Below, piece after piece: positions 55,564 through 64,000 of a stretch of DNA of 64,000 nt (its first letter is position 1; every line of letters begins with the position of its first letter). The DNA lies in assembly GCA_040752195.1 (NCBI GenBank), contig JBFMFC010000006.1, positions 1 through 64,000 of the forward strand. The letters are read 5' to 3'. The notes beneath the pieces were generated by a model. It worked only from the letters and a program-made list of their open reading frames with translations, did not search any database and was not told where the DNA came from. This DNA comes from DSNY01 sp040752195. GTDB taxonomy: Bacteria > Pseudomonadota > Gammaproteobacteria > Burkholderiales > Burkholderiaceae_F. Made by a program: the position numbers and the translations under genes.

Positions 55564-56547
55564 TCAACCCGGTATGAGATTGGCCGGCCTGCCCGCAGCA
55601 AACGCGACGACGTTGTCGAACGCGCCGCCCAGCATCGACTCGTAAGACTGTCGTTCGGTGAACCCCAGGTGCGGCGTGCAGACCGCGTTCGGCAGCGCGA
55701 GCAGCGGTTCGTCGGCGCCAGTCGGCTCGCGCTCGAAGACATCGACCGCCGCCAGGCCGGGACGGCCCGCGCGCAGCGCCTCGGCGAGCGCGCCGCGCTC
55801 GATCAGTTCGGCTCGGCTCGTGTTGACCAGCAGCGCGGTCGGTTTCATTCGCGCCAGATCGGCACCCGTGACGCACGCCCGCGTGGCGTCCACCAGCCGC
55901 AAATGCAGGCTCAGCACGTCGACGCTTGCAAAGAACTCATCCTTGGCGGCGATCGCGTCAAAGCCGTCGGCGCTCGCTTGCGCGAGCGAGGCGTCGCGTC
56001 CGTGCACCGCCACCCGCATGCCGAACGCGCGCCCGTAGCCCGCGACGAGCCGGCCGATCCGACCGTAACCCCAGATGCCGAGCGTCTTGCCGCGGAGCGA
56101 TTCGCCGAAACCGGCGAGCGGATTCGCCGCCGTCGCCGGCACGCTCTGCTGCCATCGTCCGGCGTACAGGTTCGCCATGTAGGCCGGCAAGCGGCGCAGC
56201 GCCGCGAGCATGAGCAGCCAGGTGAACTCGGCCGTCGCCGGCGGGTAGCCGGTCGACTCCGCCACGCCAATGCCGCGCCGCGCGCAGGCGGCGAGGTCGA
56301 GGTGCGCGCCGGCCTTGCCGGTCTGGCTGATCAGCCGCAGGCGCGGCAGCTTGGCGAGCAGCGCGTCGGTGATGCGGGTGCGCTCACGGATGAGCACGAG
56401 CGCATCGAAGTCGGCCAGTCGTGCGGCGAGCTGCCCGGTTCCGCGCGCGGGGTGGTTGAAGACCTTCACCTCGTGTCCGTCCAACTTGCGAAAGCAGTCG
56501 AGATGACGGACCACGTCCTGATAGTCGTCGAGGATGGCGATGCGCAT
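55564..56547 (-). CDS. D-2-hydroxyacid dehydrogenase family protein
   Basis: A 327-residue NAD(P)-dependent dehydrogenase. The nucleotide-binding loop is GIWGYGRIGRLVAGYGRAFG. The catalytic Arg lies in NTSRAELIE, Glu in DVFEREP and His in TPHLGF. It interconverts 2-oxo and D-2-hydroxy acids; phosphoglycerate dehydrogenase-like members are also possible. It converges with the cold-shock gene and is divergent from pckG. Confidence 0.9.
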   Translation of the reverse strand: MRIAILDDYQDVVRHLDCFRKLDGHEVKVFNHPARGTGQLAARLADFDALVLIRERTRITDALLAKLPRLRLISQTGKAGAHLDLAACARRGIGVAESTGYPPATAEFTWLLMLAALRRLPAYMANLYAGRWQQSVPATAANPLAGFGESLRGKTLGIWGYGRIGRLVAGYGRAFGMRVAVHGRDASLAQASADGFDAIAAKDEFFASVDVLSLHLRLVDATRACVTGADLARMKPTALLVNTSRAELIERGALAEALRAGRPGLAAVDVFEREPTGADEPLLALPNAVCTPHLGFTERQSYESMLGGAFDNVVAFAAGRPANLIPG

Positions 56548-56813
56548 CGGCCGACTTTGCCTTGCGCCCGCGCGGCGCGCAACACGCGCGGCTGCGATCG
56601 GCGGCGGTGCACCGTCTGTCCGCGGACCGCTCCGTCGCCGGGCGGCGCTGCGCGCGCGCGGTAAACTGCACCCGTTTCCGCGCGGTCACAACGCCCGATC
56701 CAACGCCGGATCGGGGCGCCTCCGAGAACACCGCCGCGTGCCGGTCACAAGCCGAGTCGCACCTGAACTTAGCTCCTGCGGCAACCTGCGGCGCCGCGGA
56801 GGGAGACCGATCG

Positions 56814-58649
56814 ATGAGCGCAGTTCCGTCGAATCCGGGCGGCAACGCCCCCGCCTACGTCAAGCACCGCAAGCTGATCGCGTGGGTCGCCGAGATCGCG
56901 CGGCTGACGCAGCCGGAACGCGTCGTCTGGGCCGACGGCTCGGCGGAGGAGTACGACCGACTGTGCGGCGAGATGGTGCGTGCGGGCACGCTGCGGCGTC
57001 TGAACCAGGACAAGCGGCCGAATTCGTACCTGGCGTGGTCCGATCCGAGCGATGTGGCCCGCGTCGAGGACCGCACCTTCATCTGCACCGAAGACCGTGC
57101 CGACGCCGGCCCGACCAACAACTGGATCGCGCCGGCCGAAATGCGCGCGACGCTGAACGGGCTGTTCGCCGGCTGCATGCGCGGCCGCACGATGTACGTG
57201 ATCCCGTTCTCGATGGGTCCGCTCGACTCGCACATCGCGCAGATCGGCGTGGAGATCTCCGACAGCCCGTACGTCGTCGCCAACATGCGCATGATGACGC
57301 GCATGGGCCGCGCGGTACTCGACGCGCTCGGCGAAAACGGCGCCTTCGTTCCCTGCGTGCATTCGGTGGGCAAACCGCTGGCGCCCGGCGAAAAGGACGT
57401 GCCCTGGCCGTGCAACGCGACCAAGTACATCGTGCACTTTCCGGAAACGCGCGAGATCTGGAGCTTCGGCTCGGGCTACGGCGGCAATGCGTTGCTCGGC
57501 AAGAAGTGCTTTGCGCTGCGCATCGCATCGACGATGGGCCGCGCCGAGGGCTGGCTCGCCGAGCACATGCTGATCCTCGCGGTGAAGTCCCCGCAGGGCC
57601 GCAAGTACCACGTCGCCGCCGCGTTCCCATCCGCGTGCGGCAAGACCAACTTCGCGATGCTGATCCCGCCGGCGAGCTTCGACGGCTGGAAGGTGACGAC
57701 GATCGGCGAGGACATCGCGTGGATCAAGCCGCATGCCGACGGCCGGCTGTATGCGATCAATCCCGAGTACGGCTGCTTCGGCGTGGCGCCCGGCACCAGC
57801 GAAAAGACCAATCGCAACGCGATGGCGATGCTGCACTCGAACGTGATTTTCACCAACGTCGCGCTGACCGACGACGGCGACGTGTGGTGGGAGGGCATGG
57901 GGCCGGCGCCCGCGCACCTCACGGACTGGCAGGGCAAGGACTGGACGCCGGACTGCGGTCGCAAGGCCGCGCACCCGAACGCACGCTTCACCGTGATGGC
58001 GAACCAGTGCCCGTCGATCGACGAGGACTGGGAAAACCCGGACGGCGTGCCGATCGACGCCTTCGTCTTCGGCGGGCGCCGTTCGACGACGGTGCCGCTG
58101 GTGACCGAGGCGCGCGACTGGCAGGAAGGCGTGTACATGGCCGCGACGATGGGCTCGGAGACGACCGCGGCGGCCGCTGGCATGCAGGGCGTTCTGCGGC
58201 GCGACCCGTTCGCGATGCTGCCGTTCTGCGGCTACCACATGGGTGACTACTTCCGCCACTGGCTCGAGTTGGGCGCGAAACTGCGGGCCGGAGGTGCCAG
58301 GCTGCCGAAGATCTTCTGCGTCAACTGGTTCCGCACCGACGACAACGGCAAGTTCGTCTGGCCCGGCTTCGGCGAGAACATGCGCGTGCTCGAATGGATG
58401 GTCCGCCGCATCGAAGGGCGGGCGAACGGCGCCGAGCACGTGTTCGGCATCTCGCCGCGCTACGAAGATCTGCGCTGGGACGGGCTGGCGTTTACGCCGG
58501 CCGCGTACGCGCGCATCGCGTCGACCGACGCGCAGGCCTGGCGCGAGGAGCTGCTTTCGCATTCTGAGCTGTTCGACAAGCTGCGCGACCGCTTGCCCGA
58601 GCAGCTCGCAGCCACACAGCGCAGCTTCGCGCGGCGGCTCGGCGCCTAA
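56814..58649 (+). CDS. pckG: Phosphoenolpyruvate carboxykinase (GTP)
   Basis: A 611-residue GTP-type PEPCK. Key motifs are RTMYVIPFSMGP, the P-loop region AFPSACGKTNFAML with the reactive cysteine, GEDIAWIKPHADG, and FGGRRSTTVPLV. It converts oxaloacetate and GTP to PEP, CO2 and GDP for gluconeogenesis. A GGAGGGAGA ribosome-binding site precedes the ATG. Its stop codon overlaps the stop of the opposite-strand methyltransferase by 4 bases. Confidence 0.98.
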   Translation: MSAVPSNPGGNAPAYVKHRKLIAWVAEIARLTQPERVVWADGSAEEYDRLCGEMVRAGTLRRLNQDKRPNSYLAWSDPSDVARVEDRTFICTEDRADAGPTNNWIAPAEMRATLNGLFAGCMRGRTMYVIPFSMGPLDSHIAQIGVEISDSPYVVANMRMMTRMGRAVLDALGENGAFVPCVHSVGKPLAPGEKDVPWPCNATKYIVHFPETREIWSFGSGYGGNALLGKKCFALRIASTMGRAEGWLAEHMLILAVKSPQGRKYHVAAAFPSACGKTNFAMLIPPASFDGWKVTTIGEDIAWIKPHADGRLYAINPEYGCFGVAPGTSEKTNRNAMAMLHSNVIFTNVALTDDGDVWWEGMGPAPAHLTDWQGKDWTPDCGRKAAHPNARFTVMANQCPSIDEDWENPDGVPIDAFVFGGRRSTTVPLVTEARDWQEGVYMAATMGSETTAAAAGMQGVLRRDPFAMLPFCGYHMGDYFRHWLELGAKLRAGGARLPKIFCVNWFRTDDNGKFVWPGFGENMRVLEWMVRRIEGRANGAEHVFGISPRYEDLRWDGLAFTPAAYARIASTDAQAWREELLSHSELFDKLRDRLPEQLAATQRSFARRLGA

Positions 58650-59539
58650 GCCGCTTTCAGCGTAAACAGCATGTAACGCTTCTCGCGGCGGAACACGTCG
58701 GGATCGAGCGTATCGAGCTTGACCGCGTCGAGCTTGCTGCGCACTGCGGGCTGGAACAGGTGGGCGGCGAACGGCCGGCGCAGGAAGAACTTCTCGGACG
58801 CGAAGCGCGCCAGCGGCAGCGCGAACCGGGTCGCGAGGAGCTTTCCGTAGGCCAGTGTGGGCAGCACGTTCTCGGTGACGTCGACGCGCTCCGCAATCGC
58901 CAGCCCGTGATGCACGAGCGCTGCCTCGAAGGCGGCGAGCAGGTGACCCGACCGGTTCTTCGCGTCGGCGCTGAGCCGGAAGTAGTCGATGACGATCCAG
59001 CGCCCCTCCGGCGCGAGCAGCGCGCGGACCTGGCGCATGCCGGCGTCCAGATCGATGTACTGGAACGATTCGGCGTTGACGATGGCGTCGAACTTGGGTG
59101 CGATCGCCGCTGCGTCGATCCGCTCGAATTCGCTTTCGATCAGCGCGATGTGCGGCCAGCGCGCGCGAATGTGCGCTGCGTGCGCGGCGTTCGGCGTCAC
59201 CCCGACCGGCCGCGCGCCGGCGGCGTCGAGCCGCGCGAGCAGCCCGCCCATGCCGCAGCCCACGTCCAGCACGCGTTCGCCCGGGCGTACCCGCTCGACG
59301 AGCAGCGTCGCGTAGTCGTCCATCGCGCGCTTCAGGTCCGCGAAGCTGATCGACTCGGCGTTCGCGGGCGGCTGCGGGAAGTAGCCGTAGTGCAGGAAGT
59401 CGTTGCCGAAGATCGCTCCGTACAGCGCGAGTTCGAGATCGTCGGCCGGGTCGTGAACCGAGCGGTCGGCGCGGTGCGCGCGCAGACGGCGCAGCAGCGC
59501 CGCGACGTTCAGCAGGCGCGCGAGCGGACCGGGATTCAC
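58646..59539 (-). CDS. Class I SAM-dependent methyltransferase
   Basis: A 297-residue methyltransferase. The SAM site is VLDVGCGMGGLLARL, preceded by HYGYFPQPP and followed by AESFQYIDLDAGMRQV and WIVIDYFRLS, the pattern of the UbiE/cyclopropane-synthase-like group. The substrate is unknown. I chose the GTG complementary to 59537-59539 (VNPGPLARLLNVAALL). A longer form to 59722 is unlikely because its extra residues look non-coding. Confidence 0.85.
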   Translation of the reverse strand: MNPGPLARLLNVAALLRRLRAHRADRSVHDPADDLELALYGAIFGNDFLHYGYFPQPPANAESISFADLKRAMDDYATLLVERVRPGERVLDVGCGMGGLLARLDAAGARPVGVTPNAAHAAHIRARWPHIALIESEFERIDAAAIAPKFDAIVNAESFQYIDLDAGMRQVRALLAPEGRWIVIDYFRLSADAKNRSGHLLAAFEAALVHHGLAIAERVDVTENVLPTLAYGKLLATRFALPLARFASEKFFLRRPFAAHLFQPAVRSKLDAVKLDTLDPDVFRREKRYMLFTLKAA

Positions 59540-59807
59540 GGCGCGTTTCGTGTTGCGAAGCGGGGGCAGGCGCGCAACATACAGGGGCACCGCCGACGGG
59601 ACAAGTCGACCGGGCTGCGTTAAAGTCGCGCCGCCGAGCGCACAACAAACACACGCCCGGCGCCGACCGGATCCGCGCTGCGGCTGCGTCGGCCACGAGG
59701 AGACAGCCCTTGGTGTCGACACACGGGATCACGCGAGCGCGGTTCGTCGGGCGCACCGGTGCGCCGCGCGGCGGCGCGTCCCGCTCGGACGCGACCGGGG
59801 AGGGTGC

Positions 59808-60587
59808 GTGAGCGGCGGCGGGATCATCCTCGAGACGCAGGGGCTGACGAAGGAGTTCAAGGGCTTCGTCGCGGTCAACGACGTCAACCTGAAGGTGGTG
59901 CGCGGGACGATCCACGCGCTGATCGGGCCGAACGGTGCCGGCAAGACGACCTGCTTCAACCTGCTGACCAAATTCCTGACCCCGACGCGCGGCAAGATCC
60001 TGTTCAACGGGCACGACATCACGTTCGAGAGGCCGGCGCAGATCGCGCGGCGCGGGATCATCCGCTCGTTTCAGATTTCAGCGACGTTCCCGCACCTGAC
60101 GGTGCTGGAGAACGTGCGGATCGCGCTGCTGAGCAAGACCGACAGGACGTTCCGCTTCTGGGAGTCGGAACGGTCGCTCGACGTGTTGAACGGTCGCGCG
60201 CTCGAGCTGCTCGACACCGTCGGGCTGCGCGAGTTCGCCGCGCACGTGACCGTCGAGCTGCCCTACGGCCGCAAGCGTGCGCTGGAGATCGCGACGACGC
60301 TGGCCATGGATCCGCAGTTGATGCTGCTCGACGAGCCGACGCAGGGCATGGGGCACGAGGACGTCGAGCGCGTCACGCAGCTGATCAAGAAGGTCGCCGC
60401 CGACCGCACGATCCTGATGGTCGAGCACAACATGAACGTCGTCGAGACGATCGCCGACACGATCACCGTGCTGTCGCGCGGCCAGGTCATCGCCGAGGGG
60501 CCGTACGCGGCGGTTTCGAGTAACCCGCAGGTGCTCGAGGCGTACATGGGCAGCGCGGAGGTCGAGCTGCAGGGCGCACATGGATAA
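59808..60587 (+). CDS. livG: Branched-chain amino-acid-type ABC ATPase LivG
   Basis: A 259-residue ATPase with Walker A GPNGAGKTT, RSFQISATFPHLTVLENVRI, signature LPYGRKRALEIATTL and Walker B LMLLDEPTQGMG, ending in the usual ILMVEHNMNVVETIAD. The GTG start at 59808 follows a GGGGAGGG ribosome-binding site. It overlaps livF by 8 bases. The set could import leucine-type amino acids, urea or aromatic acids. Confidence 0.94.
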   Translation: MSGGGIILETQGLTKEFKGFVAVNDVNLKVVRGTIHALIGPNGAGKTTCFNLLTKFLTPTRGKILFNGHDITFERPAQIARRGIIRSFQISATFPHLTVLENVRIALLSKTDRTFRFWESERSLDVLNGRALELLDTVGLREFAAHVTVELPYGRKRALEIATTLAMDPQLMLLDEPTQGMGHEDVERVTQLIKKVAADRTILMVEHNMNVVETIADTITVLSRGQVIAEGPYAAVSSNPQVLEAYMGSAEVELQGAHG

Positions 60588-61296
60588 GGCTCCCGGCGTC
60601 GAGTGCCTGCGCCTGACGGACGTGCATGCCTTCTACGGCGAGTCGCACATCCTGCACGGCGTCGATCTGACCGTGAACCGCGGCGAGGTAGTCACGCTGC
60701 TCGGCCGCAACGGCGCGGGCCGAACGACGACGCTCAAGAGCATCCTCGGTCTGGTCGGCAAGCGCTCCGGGTCGATCATGGTCAACGGGGTCGAGGCGAT
60801 TCATCTGCCGCCGCACCGCATCGCGCAGCTCGGCATCGGCTACTGCCCCGAAGAGCGCGGCATCTTCGCCAGCCTGTCGTGCGAGGAGAATCTGCTGCTG
60901 CCGCCGCCGGTGGCGAGCGGCGGCATGTCGCTCGACGAGATCTACGCGATGTTCCCGAACCTGAAGGAACGCCGGACCAGCCCCGGCATGCGGCTGTCCG
61001 GCGGCGAGCAGCAGATGCTGGCGGTCGCGCGGATCCTGCGCACCGGCGCGAAGCTGCTGCTGCTCGACGAGATTTCCGAGGGTCTGGCGCCGGTGATCGT
61101 GCAGGCGCTGGCGCGCACGATCCGCACGCTGCGCGAGAAGGGGTTCACGATCGTGATGGTCGAGCAGAACTTCCGCTTCGCCGCGCCGCTGGCGGATCGC
61201 TTCTATGTCATGGAACACGGCCGCATCGTCGAGAGTTTCGCGGCGCGCGAGCTGCAGCAGAAGAAGGACTTGTTGCACGAGTACCTGGGCGTCTGA
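60580..61296 (+). CDS. livF: Branched-chain amino-acid-type ABC ATPase LivF
   Basis: A 238-residue ATPase with signature LSGGEQQMLAVARIL, Walker B LLLLDEISEGLAP and the C-terminal MVEQNFRFAAPLADRFYVME. Its Walker A reads GRNGAGRTTT, with Arg in place of the usual Lys. I believe this change recurs in LivF proteins of this lineage, and the rest of the site is intact. It partners LivG. Confidence 0.93.
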   Translation: MDKAPGVECLRLTDVHAFYGESHILHGVDLTVNRGEVVTLLGRNGAGRTTTLKSILGLVGKRSGSIMVNGVEAIHLPPHRIAQLGIGYCPEERGIFASLSCEENLLLPPPVASGGMSLDEIYAMFPNLKERRTSPGMRLSGGEQQMLAVARILRTGAKLLLLDEISEGLAPVIVQALARTIRTLREKGFTIVMVEQNFRFAAPLADRFYVMEHGRIVESFAARELQQKKDLLHEYLGV

Positions 61297-61341
61297 CGGC
61301 GCGCAGTTTTTCAGCGAGAACCGAACTACAAGGAGGTTGTG

Positions 61342-62556
61342 ATGAAACGCAAATTGGTCTCGATGCTGGTCGGAGCGGCGCTCGCGGTCGGCTCCGGTGC
61401 GGCCGGCGCGCAGATCTCGGACGGTGTGATCAAGATCGGCGTCCTCAACGACATGTCGAGCCTGTACGCCGACATCGCGGGGCCGGGTTCGGTCGTCGCG
61501 GCGCGGATGGCCGTCGAGGACTTCGGCGCGGCCAAGAAAGGCATGAAGGTCGAGATCATTTCGGCCGACCATCAGAACAAGCCGGACGTCGGCTCGAGCA
61601 TCGCCCGCACCTGGTACGACACCGACAAGGTCGACGTGATCGTCGACGTGCCGACGTCGTCCGTGGCGCTGGCGATCAACCAGATCACGCGCGAAAAGGG
61701 CAAGGCGCTCCTCGTCTCCGGCGCCGCAACGTCGGACCTCACCGGCAAGGCCTGCTCGCCGAACACGATCCACTGGACCTACGACACCTGGATGCTCGCC
61801 AACGGCACCGGCAGCGCGATCGTGAAGACCGGCGGCGACTCCTGGTTCTTCCTGACCGCCGACTATGCGTTCGGCCACGCGCTCGAGCGCGACACCGAAG
61901 CGGTCGTGCTGAAGAGCGGCGGCAAGGTGCTCGGCAAAGTGCGGCACCCGCTGAATGCCCAGGACTTCTCCTCGTTCCTGTTGCAGGCGCAATCGTCGAA
62001 GGCGAAGATCATCGGGCTGGCCAACGCCGGCGGCGACACGATCAACTCGATCAAGCAGGCGTCCGAGTTCGGCATCGTCAAGGGCGGCCAGAACCTCGCC
62101 GGCCTGCTCGTCTTCATCACCGACATCAAGGCGCTCGGCCTGCAGACCGCGCAGGGGTTGATCTTCACCGAGACTTTCTACTGGGACCTGAACGACGCCA
62201 CGCGCGCTTTTGCGCAGCGCTTCTCGAAAGACGCGCCGCGCAACAATTACCCGACGATGGTGCACGCCGGCGTGTATTCGGCGGTGCTGCACTACCTGAA
62301 GGCGGTCGAGGCGATCAAGTCCGACGACGGCACCAAGGTGATCGAGCAGATGAAGAAGATGCCGACCGACGACCCGCTGTTCGGCAAGGGCATGGTGCGC
62401 GCCGACGGCCGCAAGATCCACCCGGCGTATCTGGTCGAGGTGAAGAAGCCGTCCGAGTCGAAGCATCCGTGGGATCTGTACAAGATCCGCGCGACGATCC
62501 CCGCCGAGCAGGCGTTCCGGCCGTTGAACGAAGGCGGCTGCCCGTTGATCAAGTAG
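61342..62556 (+). CDS. Periplasmic binding protein of the Liv-type transporter
   Basis: A 404-residue family-6 binding protein. A signal peptide ends near AGAQ, then ISDGVIKIGVLNDMSSLYAD and VAARMAVEDFGAAKKGMKVE, typical of Burkholderiales LivK-like proteins. The second lobe includes FLTADYAFGHALERDTE. AAGGAGG precedes the ATG. The ligand is an amino acid, amide or aromatic acid and cannot be fixed from sequence. Confidence 0.92.
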   Translation: MKRKLVSMLVGAALAVGSGAAGAQISDGVIKIGVLNDMSSLYADIAGPGSVVAARMAVEDFGAAKKGMKVEIISADHQNKPDVGSSIARTWYDTDKVDVIVDVPTSSVALAINQITREKGKALLVSGAATSDLTGKACSPNTIHWTYDTWMLANGTGSAIVKTGGDSWFFLTADYAFGHALERDTEAVVLKSGGKVLGKVRHPLNAQDFSSFLLQAQSSKAKIIGLANAGGDTINSIKQASEFGIVKGGQNLAGLLVFITDIKALGLQTAQGLIFTETFYWDLNDATRAFAQRFSKDAPRNNYPTMVHAGVYSAVLHYLKAVEAIKSDDGTKVIEQMKKMPTDDPLFGKGMVRADGRKIHPAYLVEVKKPSESKHPWDLYKIRATIPAEQAFRPLNEGGCPLIK

Positions 62557-62564
62557 GGTGGACC

Positions 62565-62600
62565 GTCGGCGATGTAGCCGTTGCCGGTTACATCGCCGAC
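62565..62600 (+). promoter_or_regulatory. 16-bp hairpin between binding-protein and livH genes
   Basis: Bases 62565-62580 pair with 62585-62600 (one G-T pair) around a TTGC loop. The first 12 bases of the stem are GTCGGCGATGTA. It starts 9 bases after the binding-protein stop and ends 10 bases before the livH ATG. There is no U-tract, so it is more likely a 3'-end stabiliser or partial terminator than a full stop. Confidence 0.7.
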
Positions 62601-62610
62601 TCCGGTGGTT

Positions 62611-63495
62611 ATGGAAATCTTCGGCATTCCGACGCAGGCCCTGTTCGGGCAGTTGTTGATCGGGCTGATCAACGGCTCGTTCTACGCCCTGCTCTCGCTC
62701 GGGCTGGCGGTGATCTTCGGGCTGCTGAACATCATCAATTTCACGCACGGCGCCCAGTACATGCTGGGCGCGTTCTGCGCCTACCTGCTGCTGGAGAAGC
62801 TCGGCGTCGGCTATTGGTGGTCGCTCGCGATCGCGCCGCTGGTGGTCGGCGCCACCGGCGTGATCATCGAGCGCACGATGCTCGCGCGCCTGTACAAGCT
62901 CGACCATTTGTACGGGCTGCTGCTGACATTCGGTCTGGCGCTGATCATCCAGGGCGTGTTCCGCAACGAATACGGCTCCTCCGGACTGCCGTACCGGATT
63001 CCGGAGCAGCTGACGGGCGGGCAGAACCTCGGCTTCATGTTCCTGCCCAACTACCGCGCGTGGGTGATCGTCGCCTCGCTCGTCATTTGCCTGGCGACCT
63101 GGTTCGTGATCGAGCGCACCAAGCTCGGCTCGTATCTGCGCGCCGCAACGGAGAACCCGCAACTGGTGCAGGCGTTCGGCATCAACGTGCCGCGCATGAT
63201 CACGCTCACGTACGGTTTCGGCGTCGCGCTGGCGGCGCTAGCCGGCGTGATGGCGGCGCCGATCTACCAGGTCAGCCCGCAGATGGGCGCGGACCTGATC
63301 ATCGTCGTTTTCGCGGTCGTCGTGATCGGCGGCATGGGTTCGATCATGGGCTCGATCGTCACCGGCTTCGGCCTCGGACTGATCGAGGGCCTGACCAAGG
63401 TGTTCTATCCCGAGGCGTCGAACACGGTGATCTTCATCATCATGGCGATCGTGCTGCTGATTCGGCCCGCCGGGCTTTTCGGCACGCAGAAGTAG
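62611..63495 (+). CDS. livH: Branched-chain amino-acid-type ABC permease LivH
   Basis: A 294-residue permease with INGSFYALLSLGLAVIFGLL and NIINFTHGAQYMLGAF near the start, the LivH hallmarks, and the coupling loop TKLGSYLRAATENPQLVQAF. I chose the ATG at 62611 (MEIFGIPTQ), since the only earlier start lies inside the hairpin. Confidence 0.94.
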   Translation: MEIFGIPTQALFGQLLIGLINGSFYALLSLGLAVIFGLLNIINFTHGAQYMLGAFCAYLLLEKLGVGYWWSLAIAPLVVGATGVIIERTMLARLYKLDHLYGLLLTFGLALIIQGVFRNEYGSSGLPYRIPEQLTGGQNLGFMFLPNYRAWVIVASLVICLATWFVIERTKLGSYLRAATENPQLVQAFGINVPRMITLTYGFGVALAALAGVMAAPIYQVSPQMGADLIIVVFAVVVIGGMGSIMGSIVTGFGLGLIEGLTKVFYPEASNTVIFIIMAIVLLIRPAGLFGTQK

Positions 63496-63502
63496 GTGCC
63501 GC

Positions 63503-64000
63503 ATGACGAGCAACGCCCCCGGACTTCCGATCGCGCGCGGCGCAGGCGTGCTGCGCCATCAGCAGATCGCCTTCCTGGCGATGGCGGGCTTCTTCGTGCT
63601 CGCGCCGCTGGCGATCTACCCCGTGTTCTTGATGAAGGTGATGTGCTTCGCGCTGTTCGCGTGCGCCTTCAACCTGCTGATCGGCTACGTCGGGCTGCTG
63701 TCGTTCGGCCACGCGATGTTCTTCGGCATGGCCGGTTACGCGACCGCGCATGCAGCGAAGGTGTGGGGCTTCACGCCGGAGTTGGCGATCCTGTTCGGCA
63801 CCGCGAGCGCGTGCGTGCTCGGCGTGGTAGCGGGGCTGCTCGCGATCCGGCGACAGGGCATTTACTTCGCGATGATCACGCTGGCGCTGGCGCAGATGGT
63901 GTTCTTCTTCTGCCTGCAGGCGCCGTTCACCGGCGGCGAGGACGGCATCCAGGCGGTTCCGCGCGGAAAGCTCTTCGGCCTGATCGACCTGACGAACGTG
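63503..64000 (+). CDS. livM: Branched-chain amino-acid-type ABC permease LivM (partial)
   Basis: The first 166 residues of a LivM permease; the gene continues past the window. Hallmarks are ACAFNLLIGYVGLLSFGHAM and GIYFAMITLALAQMVFFF, followed by TGGEDGIQAVPRGKLFGL, a loop common in LivM. It starts 7 bases after livH and completes the livGF-binding protein-livHM operon. Confidence 0.93.
   Translation, partial: MTSNAPGLPIARGAGVLRHQQIAFLAMAGFFVLAPLAIYPVFLMKVMCFALFACAFNLLIGYVGLLSFGHAMFFGMAGYATAHAAKVWGFTPELAILFGTASACVLGVVAGLLAIRRQGIYFAMITLALAQMVFFFCLQAPFTGGEDGIQAVPRGKLFGLIDLTNV

Noticed and set aside
56769..60014. A minus-strand open frame of about 1,080 codons covering pckG
   Set aside because: It is antisense to a well-conserved PEP carboxykinase and in a different frame from the methyltransferase; the translation has no recognisable fold.

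Overview
The window is a chromosomal segment around the replication origin of a high-GC betaproteobacterium, most likely of the Burkholderiales or a close relative. The evidence is the very high GC content with G/C-ending codons, the order gyrB-dnaN-dnaA | oriC | rpmH-rnpA-yidD-yidC-mnmE, a GTP-type PEP carboxykinase, and the many transporters with periplasmic binding proteins (TctC/Bug, TAXI, Liv and Dpp types) usual in that order. Coding density is above 90 percent. I saw no insertion sequence, prophage, CRISPR array, tRNA or rRNA.

1-10 kb holds small mixed units: the start of an exported lipoprotein (leftward), a Rieske oxygenase, a MaoC-like hydratase, a sulfur module (two-domain rhodanese, YeeE/YedE transporter, small membrane protein, DUF302 protein), a RutG-type pyrimidine permease, a nitronate monooxygenase, a membrane diguanylate cyclase and a DUF202 protein. 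About 0.7 kb (8950-9670) has no gene I can recognise.

10-25 kb is one long leftward unit of 14 tightly packed genes. Two complete Dpp/Opp-type ABC transporters flank four enzymes: diaminopropionate ammonia-lyase, an M20 carbamoyl-amino-acid/allantoate-type amidohydrolase, an N-carbamoyl-D-amino-acid hydrolase and a DUF1028 protein. Facing it across a 286-base divergent region, a rightward unit (25.5-29.9 kb) encodes an N-acyl-D-amino-acid deacylase, an M81 (MlrC-like) metallopeptidase and an amidase. Together they look like a scavenging locus for D-, N-carbamoyl- or N-acyl-amino acids or peptides. Diaminopropionate ammonia-lyase beside carbamoyl hydrolases suggests ureido derivatives of 2,3-diaminopropionate as one substrate; that is inference.

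30-42.4 kb is the origin region. After an O-methyltransferase and an orphan TAXI binding protein, gyrB, dnaN and dnaA run leftward and rpmH, rnpA, yidD, yidC and mnmE run rightward from an intergenic oriC (37420-38037). The oriC has one perfect DnaA box lying on the apparent dnaA promoter and a cluster of four degenerate boxes. rnpA has no ATG, GTG or TTG at its expected start.

42.5-59.5 kb holds a secreted 3-hydroxybutyrate-oligomer hydrolase, a MacA/LolD/FtsX-type exporter of four genes, a small lipoprotein, a tctCBA tricarboxylate transporter, an alpha/beta-hydrolase lipoprotein with an AbrB-type membrane protein, a cold-shock protein with a textbook terminator, a D-2-hydroxyacid dehydrogenase, pckG and a methyltransferase. 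59.8-64 kb is a branched-chain-amino-acid-type ABC operon (livG-livF-binding protein-livH-livM), cut by the window end, with a 16-bp hairpin between the binding-protein and livH genes.
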